From Platycnemis pennipes (taxonomy: Eukaryota; Arthropoda; Insecta; Odonata; Platycnemididae), in contig OW121846.1 of NCBI GenBank assembly GCA_933228895.1, positions 146,028,746 to 146,092,745 of the forward strand: a stretch of DNA of 64,000 bases, read 5' to 3'. Below the pieces are notes generated by a model. That model saw nothing but the letters and a program-made list of their open reading frames with translations. It searched no databases and was not told the DNA's origin. Position 1 is the first letter of the stretch. Each line of letters opens with the position of its first letter. Shown piece by piece: positions 1 through 13,900 of the stretch. The translations under genes and the position numbers were made by a program.

Positions 1-758
1 AAGGTCGTGCGGCGATAGGCGAACTACATGATATGCTTGTGAAAGGAATACTAACTGATTTTAAATGAATCAACTGCATAAGTAATGTTAAATAAACAAA
101 TAAAAGTTAATTATAATTAATTAACGGAATAAATATGCCTCCAATACTTGTTCATAAGCTTTAACGGAGTGCGGCGTCTATTTGGAAGCGCCCGCAGCAC
201 CACCTGGTGGCAGGTAGAGGAAATAGTTTGACGTCACGCGTAGGATTAACCGGCATGCAATAGTTTGCCGTCGCGTTTTCGTGCCATTGATTTTTTTCAC
301 TTTTTAATTAATGAGGAAAAATACTTAACGTCATTTAAAAATCGAACGGCTTAAAACACGTACTCCAGAGGTTATAAACTTTCGATCAAGACAATAAAAA
401 AATAATAGGAAACTACCCTATTGCAAGTTCAAAATAGAATTTCATAGAGATAGGTACGGGTGAAGGCAATATCTGCAGACGTACTGAAGTGTAGTGGCAG
501 CATCGGGAACTTTTTGGTACACATACCAACGGGAGTACGACAAAAGAGCAGTGAAATATTTTAAGTGGATGTGTCAATATTTTAGTTTCTTATCACTTCT
601 TGCTTCTTAACTTAAATATTAACATAAGAGTTTCTTCTATAAATTGTTATTAACCTTCCTATTTGGTCTTCAGTTAAATCTGCTTGCTGTCTACTCAGTG
701 GTTGTTGCATTATCCTGCTTAGTGATAAGTGTTAAGTTGTTACTTTTGGAAACTTACA
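1..758. other. Presumed KNTC1-like intron, no gene seen
   Basis: AT-rich sequence without a convincing reading frame, RNA gene or terminal repeat. It ends at the TA target site of the pogo-like element that follows. It is probably intron of the gene whose exons begin at 4756, but no upstream exon is visible to prove this. Confidence 0.4.
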
Positions 759-1229
759 TACAGTGGAATCCCGGTATAACGAGTGCTCATAATCCCTCGG
801 AAATCACTCGCTAAATCGAGCGCTCGTTATATCCGAAGGTGTAGAAAAAACCCACCTAATTCTCATAGTCGTTCGTATTTACAGTTTTTCTTTTGTTTCC
901 GTGGTATTTGACGAAGGTAAACAGCAAAAAAGTCATTTCAGGCACAATCTGGTAGAATATCAACATATTTCATGAAAGAAACAGGACATTTTCCATTATA
1001 TAAAACATTAATTCCCCTAGTTTAGGTGTTTTTCTTCCAGTTCTTCTATTTGTCCGTCGCCGAAGAAAGCTGTAAAGACAGCGTAACTGTTGGAATTAAA
1101 ATATTAGGTATACTGTGGAAGTTTTTGGATAATTTTGCGAATAGGTCATGACGATAATATCAGCTTTGCCGAGTTTTCGAATGTTAACCGGGATGTCCAT
1201 CAGTTGATTTTGAGTTTTTAAAATGGACG

Positions 1230-1925
1230 ATATATCGTTGGTCGATAAATATCGTCTTATCGTGCCCCGCTAAGCTATCGGGGCACGATAAGATATCGGG
1301 AAACGATAAACATCTCCGATCACGATAAATATCGCGATAAAATACCATGATATCGCGTCCCGATAAAATATCACGATATCGCGCCCCGATAAAACATCAT
1401 GATAAAAGAACGCGATATTGCGCTCCTTCAAATATCGCGTAATCGCGCCCGATGAATTATCTTGATATTGCGCCGGCTAATCGTGTTGGAAAAAGACAGC
1501 CGTTGGGTTGGCCTTCGCTTAAGCTGGAGCAAGTACGTCACCTATCTGTCCACGCAAGTACGTCAACTATCAGACCACTGAAATTGAAAGAGAGAGTGTG
1601 AGAGAACTGCTGAGAATTTGAATTAGCAGATAGCAGAATAGTAAGTTTTCAAGTGTACTTGCTCCAGTTTCAGCGAAGGCCAACTCAATGGCTATCTTTT
1701 TCCGACACGATTAACCGGTGCAATATCACGATAATTCATCGGGCGCGAGTACGCTACATTTGAACGAGCATCTTTTATCGTGATAATATATCGTGATATT
1801 TTATCGGGGCGCGATATCATGTTATTTTATCGTGATGTTAATGTGATATTTATAGCGATATTAATCTTACCCCAATATCTTATCGTGCCCCGATATCTTA
1901 TCGCGCCGCGATATCTTATCGCTAG
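1230..1925. repeat. Long imperfect palindrome (foldback) rich in GATATC/CGATA units
   Basis: The left arm (about 1230-1545) and right arm (about 1650-1925) are inverted copies around a 100-bp spacer. The best conserved part is 1440-1540 against 1652-1755, including a shared segment GTTGGCCTTCGCT read inversely. The outer arms are made of degenerate units related to CCCCGATATCTTATCG. On one strand this would fold into a hairpin with arms near 300 bp. Confidence 0.75.
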
Positions 1926-2337
1926 AACGTGGAAAAAGTCTTTTGACTTTTTGTGAAAGCTGCACTTCTGTGGTTTTAAATACAAATCTTCACCAATCTC
2001 ATCAAATAAAACAGTTTTTAATGACTTTCTTAGAGACTTTTTGGGACTTTTTTGGCGTGGCGGGACTTTTCTGATTAAAAGAGACTTTTATGGGCCTTTT
2101 TATTTAAACCACATGCCTAAGTTAATATTTGGCTCTTGTGATCACATTTGTTCAACTGTGTGTTGGGCGCATCTGTGTTTTTCATGCGGTACTACACGAA
2201 GCAGAGATGTACTGTAAAATGTAAGCTCCTAACAATTGTTAATGCGAAATTTTAATAATAGCTCCGGAAACTGCAATGAATTCTTTCTATTGCTCCACCG
2301 TTCATGAAATAATCACACTCACTCAGTGCTTCAACCC

Positions 2338-2590
2338 GAAGGTTGGTTTGGATAGGTGAGGGTAGAGCTAACCCCGCACTTATCCTTTAGCATGTCAAAT
2401 TCACATATTGTTCCTTTCCCTGGGCCACCTCGCACTTCCGAGTTTTTTTTTGCTGAGGGTGTCCAAAGACTTCACAAAGGGATAGATTGATCTGAAAGAA
2501 TGCATCGATCTAATTATGAACCAGCTTATTTGAACCCGGGTGGTCTGCTGACAAGCCGACAGCGCTACACTGTATGCGAGCACTCTGCTT
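2338..2590 (-). mobile_element. tRNA-derived SINE-like sequence
   Basis: On the minus strand, 2567-2555 reads TAGCGCTGTCGGC, a good A-box. About 19 bp later GGGTTCAA (2537-2530) fits a B-box. The spacing is that of a tRNA gene, but the molecule does not close into an acceptor stem, so this is a SINE head and not a functional tRNA. The body runs toward 2338 through an A-run near 2443-2450. The 3' boundary is uncertain. Confidence 0.45.
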
Positions 2591-2599
2591 TTTTTAGGA

Positions 2600-3590
2600 G
2601 ATTAGTGGAAAAATGATACAATTATATGAAAGATCATCTAGAATTTCCGACGAGGTGAACGCGTCACATTGTGTGCAGATGATCATTAAATGAGCCTGAG
2701 CGAGGCAAACATGACGTAGATGAACCTGGACCTTCGGCTGCGATCAAGCGGAGAAGAAGATTTTTAAATTATCGCGAAAAACAAGAGAAAAAGGTCCCCA
2801 GCTTCCCTGAAAATAGGGGTCCTGACCTGTACAATGGACAACAAATAAGTACTTTTTTCTCTTTTTCGGTTTTTCTTGAGCAGAAAACTGAGTTTTGAAC
2901 TATTAAATCATGTTTCAACTGCCTTATAACATTATTGATCCTATGTAAAAACTTGTTTTGTATTGTATATTATAAAATTTTCCCCTTTAAATTTGACTGA
3001 AAAAACGCCCTCTTTCCAAGGTTTTACAATGGAGTGTACTTCCACCCTCTTTGTCATCTAATGCCTTATTAGTAAGAGGTAGGGTGCTGGGGACTTCCAG
3101 ATATTGAAATAGGGGAACAATGAGATGGGAGGGTGAGTTTAGAAGAAAATGAACCATGGGGAGACGGGAGAGCGAATATAAACGAGCGGGGTTGCATAAC
3201 TTGGAGCATACAGCCCCGCGACGCCGAGGCGCATGTTTCACGGCGCGCTGGCGCCCCCCCTGTTCGTCCACGTCACAATTTTAAAATACCTTTTTTGTTG
3301 CTTATATTGTCTACTTTTCGATTATCTGATTAATTTTTCCCAAAATCAAAACTAATCGATTTAAAAACTAAAAAAGCCAATTTTTTAGTGTTATTTTCAA
3401 AATTTGGGGAGGTTGCGGGGGGAATTTTTCGTGGAAAGTTAGAAATTCGGTTTCAGCGACCCAAAAAGCATAGGATAAAACTATTTTCAGAACTACCTCT
3501 AATTTTTCCAAGTAAAATCCCGTAATGCCCGGACTAGCATCTCTAGGCTCTTTTCTCCAACAATTCAGTTAAATTCAGCAACTTTCTCAC
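2600..3590. other. Interior of pogo-like element, nothing recognised
   Basis: No protein domain is recognised on either strand in this stretch. The short open frames near 2987-3333 overlap each other on opposite strands and look random. The segment lies inside the 761-4336 element. Confidence 0.35.
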
Positions 3591-3683
3591 GGAAATAACT
3601 CAGACTTTCGAGAGACTTTTTTCAAAAATATTGGTGACTTTTTAGGCAACTTTTTTCGCAGAAAAGACTTTTTCCGTGCTCTA

Positions 3684-3905
3684 CTTATTGCGCCCCGATA
3701 TCTTATTGCGCCCCGATATCTTATTGCGCCCCGATATCTTATTGCGCCCCGATATCTTATTGTGCCCCGATATCTTATCGTGCCCCGATATCTTTTTGCG
3801 CCCCGATATCTTATCGCGCCCCGATATCTTATTGCGCCCCGATATCTTATCGTGCCCCGATATCTTATCGTACCCTGATATCTTATCGTGCCCCGATTAT
3901 CAATA
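3684..3905. repeat. 18-bp minisatellite, about 12 copies
   Basis: A unit close to GCGCCCCGATATCTTATT repeats about twelve times in tandem with slight drift (TT/TC, GCG/GTG). Because 18 is a multiple of three, both strands stay open and give artificial repeat peptides (IRYRGA on minus, LLRPDI on plus). The same unit appears in the outer right arm of the hairpin at 1870-1920. Confidence 0.9.
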
Positions 3906-4338
3906 TCGCCCATGCCTAGACCTAACTCCCTCTCCTACTCTCATCTTGCTCGTCGTCGGCCCACTCCCACTGATGACTGGGCCTAACATTAGAAGAACGT
4001 AAAATGGGAGCGCGCAGAGCGAAATGAAGGCGGTAAATCGTTAATGTTTGGACATAACTGGCTTTAGGTGTTGTAGATATGGCACACATCTTGTATTTTT
4101 AGTTTAATTAGCAGATAATACAAAACCCAATAGTTAATTTTTGCTAGGCGGTGCATCGCCCTCGAGAGATATCTGTCGTAATACCGAGCGTATACCGTGG
4201 AAGGAACTTTTTGGCCTCGCTATATCCGCTTTATTTTACATGTAAAACATAGGCCTTTTGGGGCGGTACAAAGACAATCACTCGCTATAACGCGATTCTC
4301 GCAATAAGCCGTACTCACTATACCGGGCTTCTACTGTA

Positions 4339-4755
4339 TGTAAATACTGTTTCAAGAAACAGTAGCATCAGTGAGGCATTTCATTTTACATAGATTATAT
4401 ACATACATACACATATTTTCCTAGAGAAATTGCATTTACTTTTTTCTTTTGTGAGTAAATTCATTTTTGTTTAACTACTTCACGTGAGTTTTTTGTCATT
4501 CTTTTCTCTTCTATTGTAAGATATTCATTTTTTCTATTTCTACCTTTCATCCAACCAAAACATTTGCTTATGTATTAGTAGAATCTCATTGAATATTCAT
4601 GGAATCCTTCATGGATTGAACTAGTGACGGTATAATGCATGCATATTTCATCAAATTCTATTGAAAAAATTAACAAATTGAAGTGTTCAATTATCATTCA
4701 AGTTTATTTTAATAAATTGTTGGATGAAGATATGTTTTAAATTATTTATTTTTAG
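4339..4755. other. Intron between pogo-like element and exon a
   Basis: AT-rich intron sequence ending in the pyrimidine tract and acceptor of the exon at 4756. No coding or repeat signal is recognised. Confidence 0.45.
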
Positions 4756-4950
4756 GTGAAAGGTGGCTGCATATTAGAGATTATGAAAGTAGCACCATTG
4801 CCTTGGGGTGAAACTTTGTCGCAGCTTGTTAGCGAAGGGACATTATTGAACCACCCAATTGCTGAAAACATTACGCTTCAGTTGAATATAATGAATGCAC
4901 TCGTTACATTGAGAAAGTATAGTCTGGAGTGCTGCCATGTTATAGAAGAT
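4756..4950 (+). CDS. KNTC1: KNTC1-like exon a
   Basis: The exon has 65 codons and phase 0 at both ends. The acceptor is a T-rich tract ending TTTTTAG and the donor is GTAAGTAAG. It encodes the APLPWGETL motif, then a helix carrying NHPI and an LRKYSL motif. These correspond to the PLPW...HP...KYGI region I recall in vertebrate KNTC1. The exon opens with GTG, which is a valine codon inside the protein and not a start. Confidence 0.8.
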
Positions 4951-7900
4951 GTAAGTAAGTGAATGATTTAGTTTGTTGTATGATTTTTCTACTGCATACT
5001 TACTTTTTTGAATAGTTCCAGATGATAATAACTCACATTATTAGTGTGGGAAATGATGAAGTGGTCGAGGATTGTTTGACAATCGCTTCAACTGAAGCAA
5101 AAAAGGAAGAAGTTTATGCGAGGTGTTCAGAGAGTTTTATCAGACATAGGTGAGTTATTATGAATATAAATGGAATGACTGTGCAATGGTCTCCTTAATG
5201 AATGCTGTTTAATTTTTCTGAGCTAAAATCTACAAAATAGTATTTAATTACTGTCATCTCTTTGTCTATTATGTATATATTTGTATTGTATATTATAACT
5301 TGCTTTTTTTCATTCATCAGTTGAGGTAATAATGATTAAATACGGATTGATATATCTCATTATCAGGGAAAGGGAAAATGCTTAAACTGTTCATGGGAAT
5401 GAAATTCATGGCTATACCCCTGATGAAAATGAATGAGTCATCCATTGAAATGTTGGTCTTTATTTCAAAATTCAACCCGATGGAGTTGGTGAGGGCATTT
5501 AGCTCTTGGCCTTCTGGGAATACTGAGAAAGTAATAGGAAAGTTCCTTTCGTTTGCAAACTTTGGGGTTTTATGTTTATGGATGATATTTTTGTGGGGAT
5601 GGGAAACTAAGGGAGTGAAGAGACCTGAAGGCACTGCAGAACTTTAATTAGATCTCTATGATTATTTTCTTATTTTAGCTCAATGATCCCTAGACTTAAT
5701 TTTTTGATTGTCATATACAGTAAAACCCCATATTTGCCTTATCGGAATTTGTTTTCCTTCCATTTACAGTGTTTTTATCGGGTCCCATGCAATATCCTAT
5801 GTCTCACATGTTAGTAGAACCCTGTATTTACACCATGACTTTTCCTTATTCCCACTGTTGGCATCAGATACGGGTTAGAATGCGATAGATTAAAAAAACA
5901 AAATTCCCTTCTATGACATTTATCCATGCGTAACAGTCTTTATAAAAATAATTCAAATTCAAATAGATTCCATAATCTATTAAATTTGTGATCAGTAAGT
6001 GTTAATAGTGCTAAATTAAAGTGTGAAGTCTCCCCAAGTTCTTATAAGTGCTCCGTAAGCGTAGTTTCTCCCTGGTGTCTAAAAGTTTATTTCAGGTCTT
6101 CCTCTCCAGTTCCAAGCGTTTCACTTCTTGACTGCTTCCCCTTTCATTTCCCCTGTAAATTTACAGTGGTTTATGGTTCCGTGTGATTAACTTTCCGTGC
6201 TTACTTGCTGACTTTATTAATTTTATTAATTAATAATATTTATCTGTTCTGTAAATTTTCTCACACACATTATACATTTCCGTCATCAAACGAATTCTCA
6301 GTATGCACCATTCCTCTCCAACACGATATTTAAATGTTTCTTATGGTAACACGCAATCTCACCTGCTCTCCCCCATCACTGGCAAATATTCCTTAAAAGT
6401 ATCTACTTGTACGAGTGAATTCAACTTCACTACCTGCCAACGCCACATTCCAATGTTTCCCTCCATCACCCCACGCAGCGACGTCCCTTGGTGCACGTCA
6501 GTCTCAAAATCGCCTCCCTCCCCGTGACTCAGTTCTAAACCCTCTCGCCCCACCTTTTGTTCCTTCACTATATCCGACCCCTACAGGGGCAGGCCACAGT
6601 GCTGGTCAGGCTCTTAATTGCTCCCCACCTCTGGACTCACCACCAAACAATCTTCCTCGGCCTTCTTCCCCTCTACTCACTCCGAACCATGGAGAGATGC
6701 ACACCATGAGTCATGCACACCAAAAGCATCTGAGTTCAACCCAGTACATCCAACTGATAAGTTATTAAATCTTAATCCTTCGGGATCCGTCATCCCTTCT
6801 GCTTATACCACGGGACAGCTTCTCACACAAAAAATAAAGAACTACTCGTGCTCACTTAAACTAATTCATTTGAATGTTCAGAGTTTACCAGCTCACTACA
6901 ATGAACTGTGCTCGATAATCTCAAGTGATAAATTTCACATAATATCCTTAGCTGAAACAGGGCTGAAGCCCTTCATACCATCCAGCGCCGTTGAGTTACC
7001 AGGCTACACTCTCCACTGAAATGTTCGTATTGGGACAGGTGGTGGTGGCGTAGGCGTGTACATAAGGAATGACTTTAAATGTAGGACACTAGCTCAGAGT
7101 GATTCTGATTACAACAAGAGGCCAGAATATCTACTCATTTAACACTTTCCGGTCTGACCGAATGTGAAGTGCTGAACTCTCGTGGACTGCCGTTTTTCAA
7201 TGGTTTTCTTAAGTCATTTGCTATGAACTATTTACCTTCAATGTTGTTTTTTTTAATGCGTTTTATTGTTTCTACTTTTTTCTTTCAGATGAAACAGTTT
7301 TCAAGTCATTGCATTTTATAGTTTTTTTAAAATTTATTTTTAAACATTTGATTGTTTTGCGTCTCAGAAAAAATTCCTACCTACTCGTTACTTGTTTTGT
7401 AGCGCGATTTCGCCGGGAAAACGGTTACTTTCAATAACAATAATGAGAATTGGATTATAGATTTATTTTCATCACAATTTTCCATTATTTATAATGGTTT
7501 ACAATTTACCAAAACATCAAATTTTTCAAATATATTCATAATTTACAACTATGGCAATGCAACCCGCACTGCACAAAGTGATAATTTTCTTCGATAAGCG
7601 TTGAAATGAATACAAATTCCATTCCGTATCAACAAGTCACCAAAATACACCTCCTTTATGTAACTGTATCCATTATAATTCAGGTATTGATTGTTTTACA
7701 TAATTGCCTTTTGTGTGATACTGTGGAAGACAATCCGGCACACACAGTCCTACATCGCACTTTTCGCAAAACCAGCGTGTTTCTTTCCATGTCTTCTTGC
7801 CGGTCGTAGCTTTCCATCTCTCTGAGCAGAATGTGCACACTGGCGGGGTTGGTTTTGTTCACTGCTGAGTCATTTTTTTAGGAAAATGTCACCCTGATAA

Positions 7901-10900
7901 GTGATTCCCTGGGGAAGTGAATGAAGAGGATGAAGATTCAATTCCCATCTCTCATTTCTCGGCAATCTTCTTCGCTAACTTGGCAATGCACCTGACCAGC
8001 GTGGTGGATTTAGGTGGTTTCAATGGACTCATTTTGCAAATTATGAATGAATTTACGACCGTAATCATAAATCCATGAAAAAATATATTTTTCCACCATT
8101 TGGTTTATTTTCTATGAAAAGTATAGTAACTCATTTACTGATGCTAGATCAACTCCGGTCTTTTTCTGGTTTCAGCCAACAATTACATTTCTGTCTTCAT
8201 CTTAGAAGGTCAGTGGAAGATAGTGAGTACCGGTTTGCTTCGTTTGCATTGCCTTGATGGTGTCCGTGGTGAAGAGTAATAAGAAGTCCCATTCATTTTT
8301 GGTGCTGTCAATTTCAGCCAAAACTTCACTGCTTTTTTCACACGTTGGTAGAAAAAGTGGCACGCCACTCTCTGACCAGGAAGAGTTGATTTCGATTGGC
8401 GGTGCATGTTGCGTATCTAAAAAGGTAATATGGATCTTCATTCAACCAAAACATCAAGTCTAATTGTGCACAAGTTCAGATACTGAAAGGTAAAACTCAG
8501 AAAATATATTTCCGTTTGTAAGTGTAATTTTCTCTCACTTGAATCCTTGCTGCTTCCAACAACCGCATCCCTAGCTGGAACAATATTTGCATCGTCAGAA
8601 GAAAAAGTACATGCATTTATGAACAATCAAAACATTTGGATTCCATTTCTATTTTTATTCCGGCAGGATAATAAAATATAATGAATACTCACAAACCTTC
8701 CTATTCCATGTCGTCATTGGATTCATCAATCTTCATCAAATTCATCAAATCACTTCCTGAATCCTCAGCTAAAATATCCTTATTTTCCGATTCGTCAATC
8801 TGAGTTCCCACCGTATTACCCAAGAATTAGATAAAACATTTTAAGATAGGAATAGATAAAACATTTTACGATAGGAATAGAAAAAAATTAGAGAAACAAT
8901 CTCTATGTAAAGATATAACAGCTGGAAAATCTCCGATCGTATGGTTGGTGGCGGGTCGAGTGAGTTGCATGCATAGTGTCAGTACTAAAAATTGGACAAA
9001 ATGTAGTAGGAAGGATCGAAATTCTGAAGTTGGTATAGGACAAAAAGAAACGTATTAGATCAATAGTCGGTCCATAGAGAATAATAATATGTGAGGTACC
9101 AGAGCAATGGAAGAAAGCAACAAGAGTAATGAACGCGTGAAAAAAAGACGTCCCGCAGCACGTAAGGGATCCGGTAATATACAGGAGGGAGCAATAGAAA
9201 ACGACTGCTGATAAAAGTCAGACATAGTTGTCATAGTGAGATTCGGACACTCTGAAGTTACTATATGATACAAAGAAACATATTAGTCGATAATGAAAGA
9301 TAATCCCATGCGAAAACATTGTACACGACAGAAAAAAATGATGAGCGTAGCAGATACGGGCATAGTCGGCATGGAAAAGTGACTGGGCCCGTATCACGTA
9401 CGGGCATAGACTCGAAAGTGTTAAGGCAAAATAAACTCCACTATGATTCTTATCGGCACAATATACAGGCCACCCAAATTGGCAACCCAAATAAAACGAA
9501 ACAGCTAATATGAAACGCCAAACTTAAATTCTTTCACTCAGTAACAACACTAAAAAACTCACCAGCAATGCTATTTAACAAACTCAAGTCCATTGGTATA
9601 GGTAAAACTAAAGATAGTGTCCTGCCACCAGGCTTATGCCTTGACTCACTGAATGAAAAATTTTCTCAGCCCCCCGATCGTATTAGAAAGGAGGTGAAAG
9701 AGCAAGCCCTAAAAAGGTACCGCTCAGAAAATTCTCGAAAGCTCTCTTGCGAAAAAGTATTCAAATTCATCCCAGTCACCCAAATGCAAGTACTTACTTC
9801 TTTCAAGAAACTAAAATCTAAGGCACAAGGCTCGGATGGTATACCACTTGAATTCGTAAGAAAGCTGCTCCCTCTAATCCTCCCATACAACACCAACATC
9901 TTTAACTCCTCGCTATATCAAAACCATTTTCCATGTCAGTGGAAAAGTGCTCTTATCAGACCAATTCCAAAAAAGAGTAACTCTCCTGACGATAAAGATT
10001 TCCTTTCTTCCAATCCTCTCCAAAGTTCTTGAAAAACTTGTGTGTGAACAAATGACCAATTTTTTATACTGCAATAACATACTTGACCAGCTTCAATCCG
10101 GCTTTAGACATGGACACAGTACCACTTCTGCACTAGTCAAAATATCAGACGACTTAAGAAGATCCGTGGATAAGAAGGAAGTAACAGTACTTATTTTGCT
10201 ATATTTCAGTAAGGCTTTCGATTCACTAGACAGTGACATCAATCCAGCGAAAATGAGTCGCATGGGTTTCTCCTCATCTACAATTCACTGGATTACTTCA
10301 TACCTAACGGGTCGAAAACATACGGTTATTAGTAATGATTCATGCTCCTCGTGGGTCGAAACAAACAGAGGTGCCCCTCGAGGCTCTATCTTAGGGCCTT
10401 TGCTATTTTCTCTTTACATTAACGATTGCACATCAGTGCTCAGAAATTGCAAGCAGCATCTATACACGGATGACCTCCAAATACCTCCTTCAGGTCAATG
10501 CGACTACGACAGCAGCTGGTATCTTGCAAATGTTTCCCATTGTAGCAAAAGGATTGCTTTTTGACTGGAGCGGAATGACTTTTTATAGGTATATTTGTAA
10601 ATTTGTAAAAAGGTAGCCAAACTTTCCATTTTTTGCTCGTTTTCAGCGGCTATTTGCGAAGCCTAGAATACGAAATGAGGATTTTACTTCCACCCTCCTC
10701 AAAGCTTGATCCTTCATCTACCCATTCATATAACAACTGTTGATGCTGTTTCTGTAGCTATGTCATAAAAGTATTTACCGTGGAGCATGTATCGCATTTT
10801 TAAACCCCTTGTTCACGCAAGTTCCTACCAAAGATGTCTTCCTTCAGAGGTCTACCCCACTCCTGCCCTCACGCATCCCACCCCCCCTTGTTTACAAAAC

Positions 10901-13900
10901 TCCAAAAGGGTTTGGTCTATGAGCGCGGGGTTCTAGAGCAGTGTCAGGTTACCCTTTGGGGTAACACATGTCAGTTGGGTTGACGAAAAGTGACCGGAAA
11001 TTTTCTTTCTGAACGTCAATGAAATCACTAAAGGCTGTAAGAAAGTGAGATATGGAAAAGGAATTACATACCTGCTACGGGGGAATTACATAACTGCTAC
11101 GGGGAAATTACATAACTGCTACGGGGAATTAGGAAGGAAACCACAGAAAAGGTACTAATGTCAACTTATTATTTGCTTATTTATTAACATTGCTTCATAT
11201 AACAATTCTTTTTTGAGCATTACTCATTTATGAGCACATTTAATGAGCATGGATGATTTTTCCCCTGCAGAGGTTTCACGGTTATGTGTATCTTGCCGTT
11301 GACGCTGTAAGGGTAATACCACGGTTAGTTAGCGGCAATCACCGCAAAGAAATTTAACCCAATCGGGAGACATACCTACCAGATTTTAGTTTAACTGCTT
11401 TAAACGGCAATGGATACATGAAATTCATAAGGCCTACCCCTGCTGCTAAGGAGGGCGAACATGTGTTCTCCAAGGGGTTTATCGAAAAAAAACTCAGTAA
11501 CTCAGTGGACATGGGTTTGCTGAATATTAAGCCATAGATTTTTGTAACAATTTCAAAAATTTCTTTCATGGACTGAAATTTTTATATTTAGCCAGGTCAC
11601 CAAGGCAGCCCTTAGAATTTAGCGCACTGTTCTCAATCCCAGATGGGGATAATTCCCCCCAGACACTTGTTTACGATGAGGACCTGCCTCTCCATCATCC
11701 TTCAGTGTCACTAATCAGGTCTGACTGATAACCAAAAGGTATCAAATTTCGCTTTTTGCCTTCTCCCTCTCCCCCCAGTCTTCCTCTTTTCCCTCTCGTC
11801 TTGCGATTCGCTTTGGCTTGAGCCTTACGAGAACCGTTAAATAGGGACATTCAATTGATAATGGGTGGGGGCTTAACATCATTGCAAATGCAAGGTGGGA
11901 GGAATCATTCTTTCATTATGGAAAGTGAAAACGATGCCCAAACATTATACATACAGGAAGATTTGAGACTTTTTAATTTGGTCAGAGATAAGAAAAGGTG
12001 GGGTAGTATACATCTCGAGTGGCCGAGGGGGAGAGATCTCTACTTCTGCTCACTCATCAAAACAAACCCTTTGGGAGGGGACTGAATAGATTCTGGGCCC
12101 GGGATCATGTTACATGTAGAGGAGGGGGAGAAGAGAGGGAGAGGGCCTTCCCTTTCCAATTTGTTATACCGACCCTTAAAGCGTTCAATTTTACTCTTTA
12201 CTTTTTAGCGTTTATTTTTACCTTTTACTCAGAACCGAAATCGCAATTTTGTACACGAAATTGTTAGATGAAAACAAAAAACGAATTTTAGTGAAAAAAT
12301 TAATCTTCTAAGCACAGCCATTCACTCAGAGGGCATTATCTAAAAGATTGCGCATCTGGCTCTACAAGCCATTATGGCTGAAGATATAATGCGTATCTCG
12401 ATGAAAATCAATTTGGAACCTAACACTGTTAGTTTCTGGCCTTGCTCACAGCAATTGTGATTTTGAATAATCAATAGAATATTCCACATATAATTATTGA
12501 TTACTGTTATGTATATGCCTGTATATTCTGATGATATTTGGCTCATATGATTCCATTTATATGCATGCTACACGTATTTCAATGATTCTGACAACTTTAA
12601 GTTAGCTCTTTTCTGAGGTCAATTTAAAGCATTTTGAAGTGGCCTCCTGACTTTTTTTCCTGAAAAAGGTTACCTGGCACGTGTATGGAACTAAATTCTG
12701 CAGGGAAATATCTCTGGCATGCAATTTTTTAGTATTATTGGAAATTATAATAAACAGAACCTTCTCTGACTTATTCGTATTTTTTTACACCTTTTTGAGA
12801 GGTAGTGTCAGAGGAATGAAATTTTTTTTTCTGAAGTCTTTGCCAATAATAGTGCATTGCTATGTTACTTGCTATGATGACATATTTGGAACTGAAGCAT
12901 GTGCGGTAATGTGCCTGGTCCTAAGTGTCAAGAGTCAATATTTCATACTCCAAATACTTACTTATAGCATGAAATTTAATGTCCTCAACAGTAAATAAAA
13001 CCATGGGTCTATGAATGGTGCGAAAATATAATTTTTTTGCTATCCATGTAAAATGTTTTGGCCATTCGCCCAAAACACCACAATATTGATTAAACTAGTG
13101 TTGAAGTTGTAGGAATTATGTAGTTTCTTGAGTAAATTTTAATTTCAGTCTCAAGGAAAAGCTTATCACAAATACCGTTTTTGATCTGTATAATATGAAT
13201 CTTCTATCCAAAATGATGGCTTAAAAATGATCCTAGGGTATTATATGTGAAGATTTGGCCTTTATGATTAACATGAAAATGTTGCAGTTGTAATTGCTAT
13301 ATCATGTGTCTATGCTATGATCGACACTAGGCTATGTGTAGTGAGGTATGCTTCCACATTATATCGAAGGAAGTGAGAGTAAAATGTTGAACGAAATTGA
13401 TGGGCACATGTGTATTGTGATATAAAACCATGTGTGTTCTACACATTTTTCCCCAAGAGTGTGCCTTACTAAAATAAGGGTATTATTTATTATGTAGGTA
13501 TTTGTCATTTGTCATCAAATATGGTGCTTAATAAAATATTTTCGGGTGAATATGAAAGATTCAGTATATGAAATTTTTTAAAAAATATTTATTATTTCCT
13601 CTTTTCTTTCTTATATTCCAAATATCTTCTTCAGATTTTGGCAATTAAGGCTGCACCTCTAATACAGTTTAGCTATTTTGTATTTTTTTGTTTAAATGCT
13701 TCAATCTTTTTACAGGGATTATGAGAAAGCTTTTAATCTGTGGAGTGGCCTTCCTAAAAAGACATGCATAGCTGTATTACAAAGAATTGTACATAATTTC
13801 CATGCTGCATCGCTAATCCAGGTTAGTTTGCCTTCTCCTATGTGATGAATGTATTAACCATGAGATACAGTTTTTCTTTTGAATTTTTTTAGGAGTATGA

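Larger units (their letters stand above)
761..4336. mobile_element. Non-autonomous pogo/Tigger-like DNA transposon (composite)
   Basis: The left end CAGTGGAATCCCGGTATAA and the inverted right end (CAGTAGAAGCCCGGTATAG read on the minus strand) are imperfect terminal inverted repeats. They are flanked by TA at 759-760 and 4337-4338, the target duplication of pogo and other Tc1/mariner elements. The flanks even extend the inverted symmetry (TTACATA and TATGTAA). No transposase is recognisable. The interior holds a long hairpin, a tRNA-like SINE and an 18-bp minisatellite, so the element has been a landing site or has grown by repeat expansion. Confidence 0.7.
6280..10564 (+). mobile_element. CR1/Jockey-like LINE, decayed and split by a piggyBac insertion
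   Basis: Two coding blocks on the plus strand belong to one non-LTR retrotransposon: an endonuclease start (6618-7138, continuing at 9421-9490) and a reverse transcriptase (9500-10564). A piggyBac element interrupts the endonuclease between them. Removing that element and one TTAA leaves the frame unchanged across the junction, apart from a stop formed by the target site itself. The endonuclease C-terminal part and the RT C-terminus are missing. Proline-rich frames at 6300-6760 may be the remains of ORF1, but I cannot confirm that. Confidence 0.75.

Noticed and set aside
2525..2580. Functional tRNA gene
   Set aside because: A-box and B-box are present but there is no acceptor stem or anticodon arm; it fits a SINE head.
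3587..4002. Two overlapping 108-codon frames with IRYRGA and LLRPDI repeats
   Set aside because: They are produced by the 18-bp minisatellite, whose length keeps all frames periodic. No start context or family supports them.
5317..5647. Opposite-strand frames of 105 and 89 codons
   Set aside because: No known motif on either strand and no splice sites in phase with the neighbouring KNTC1-like exons.
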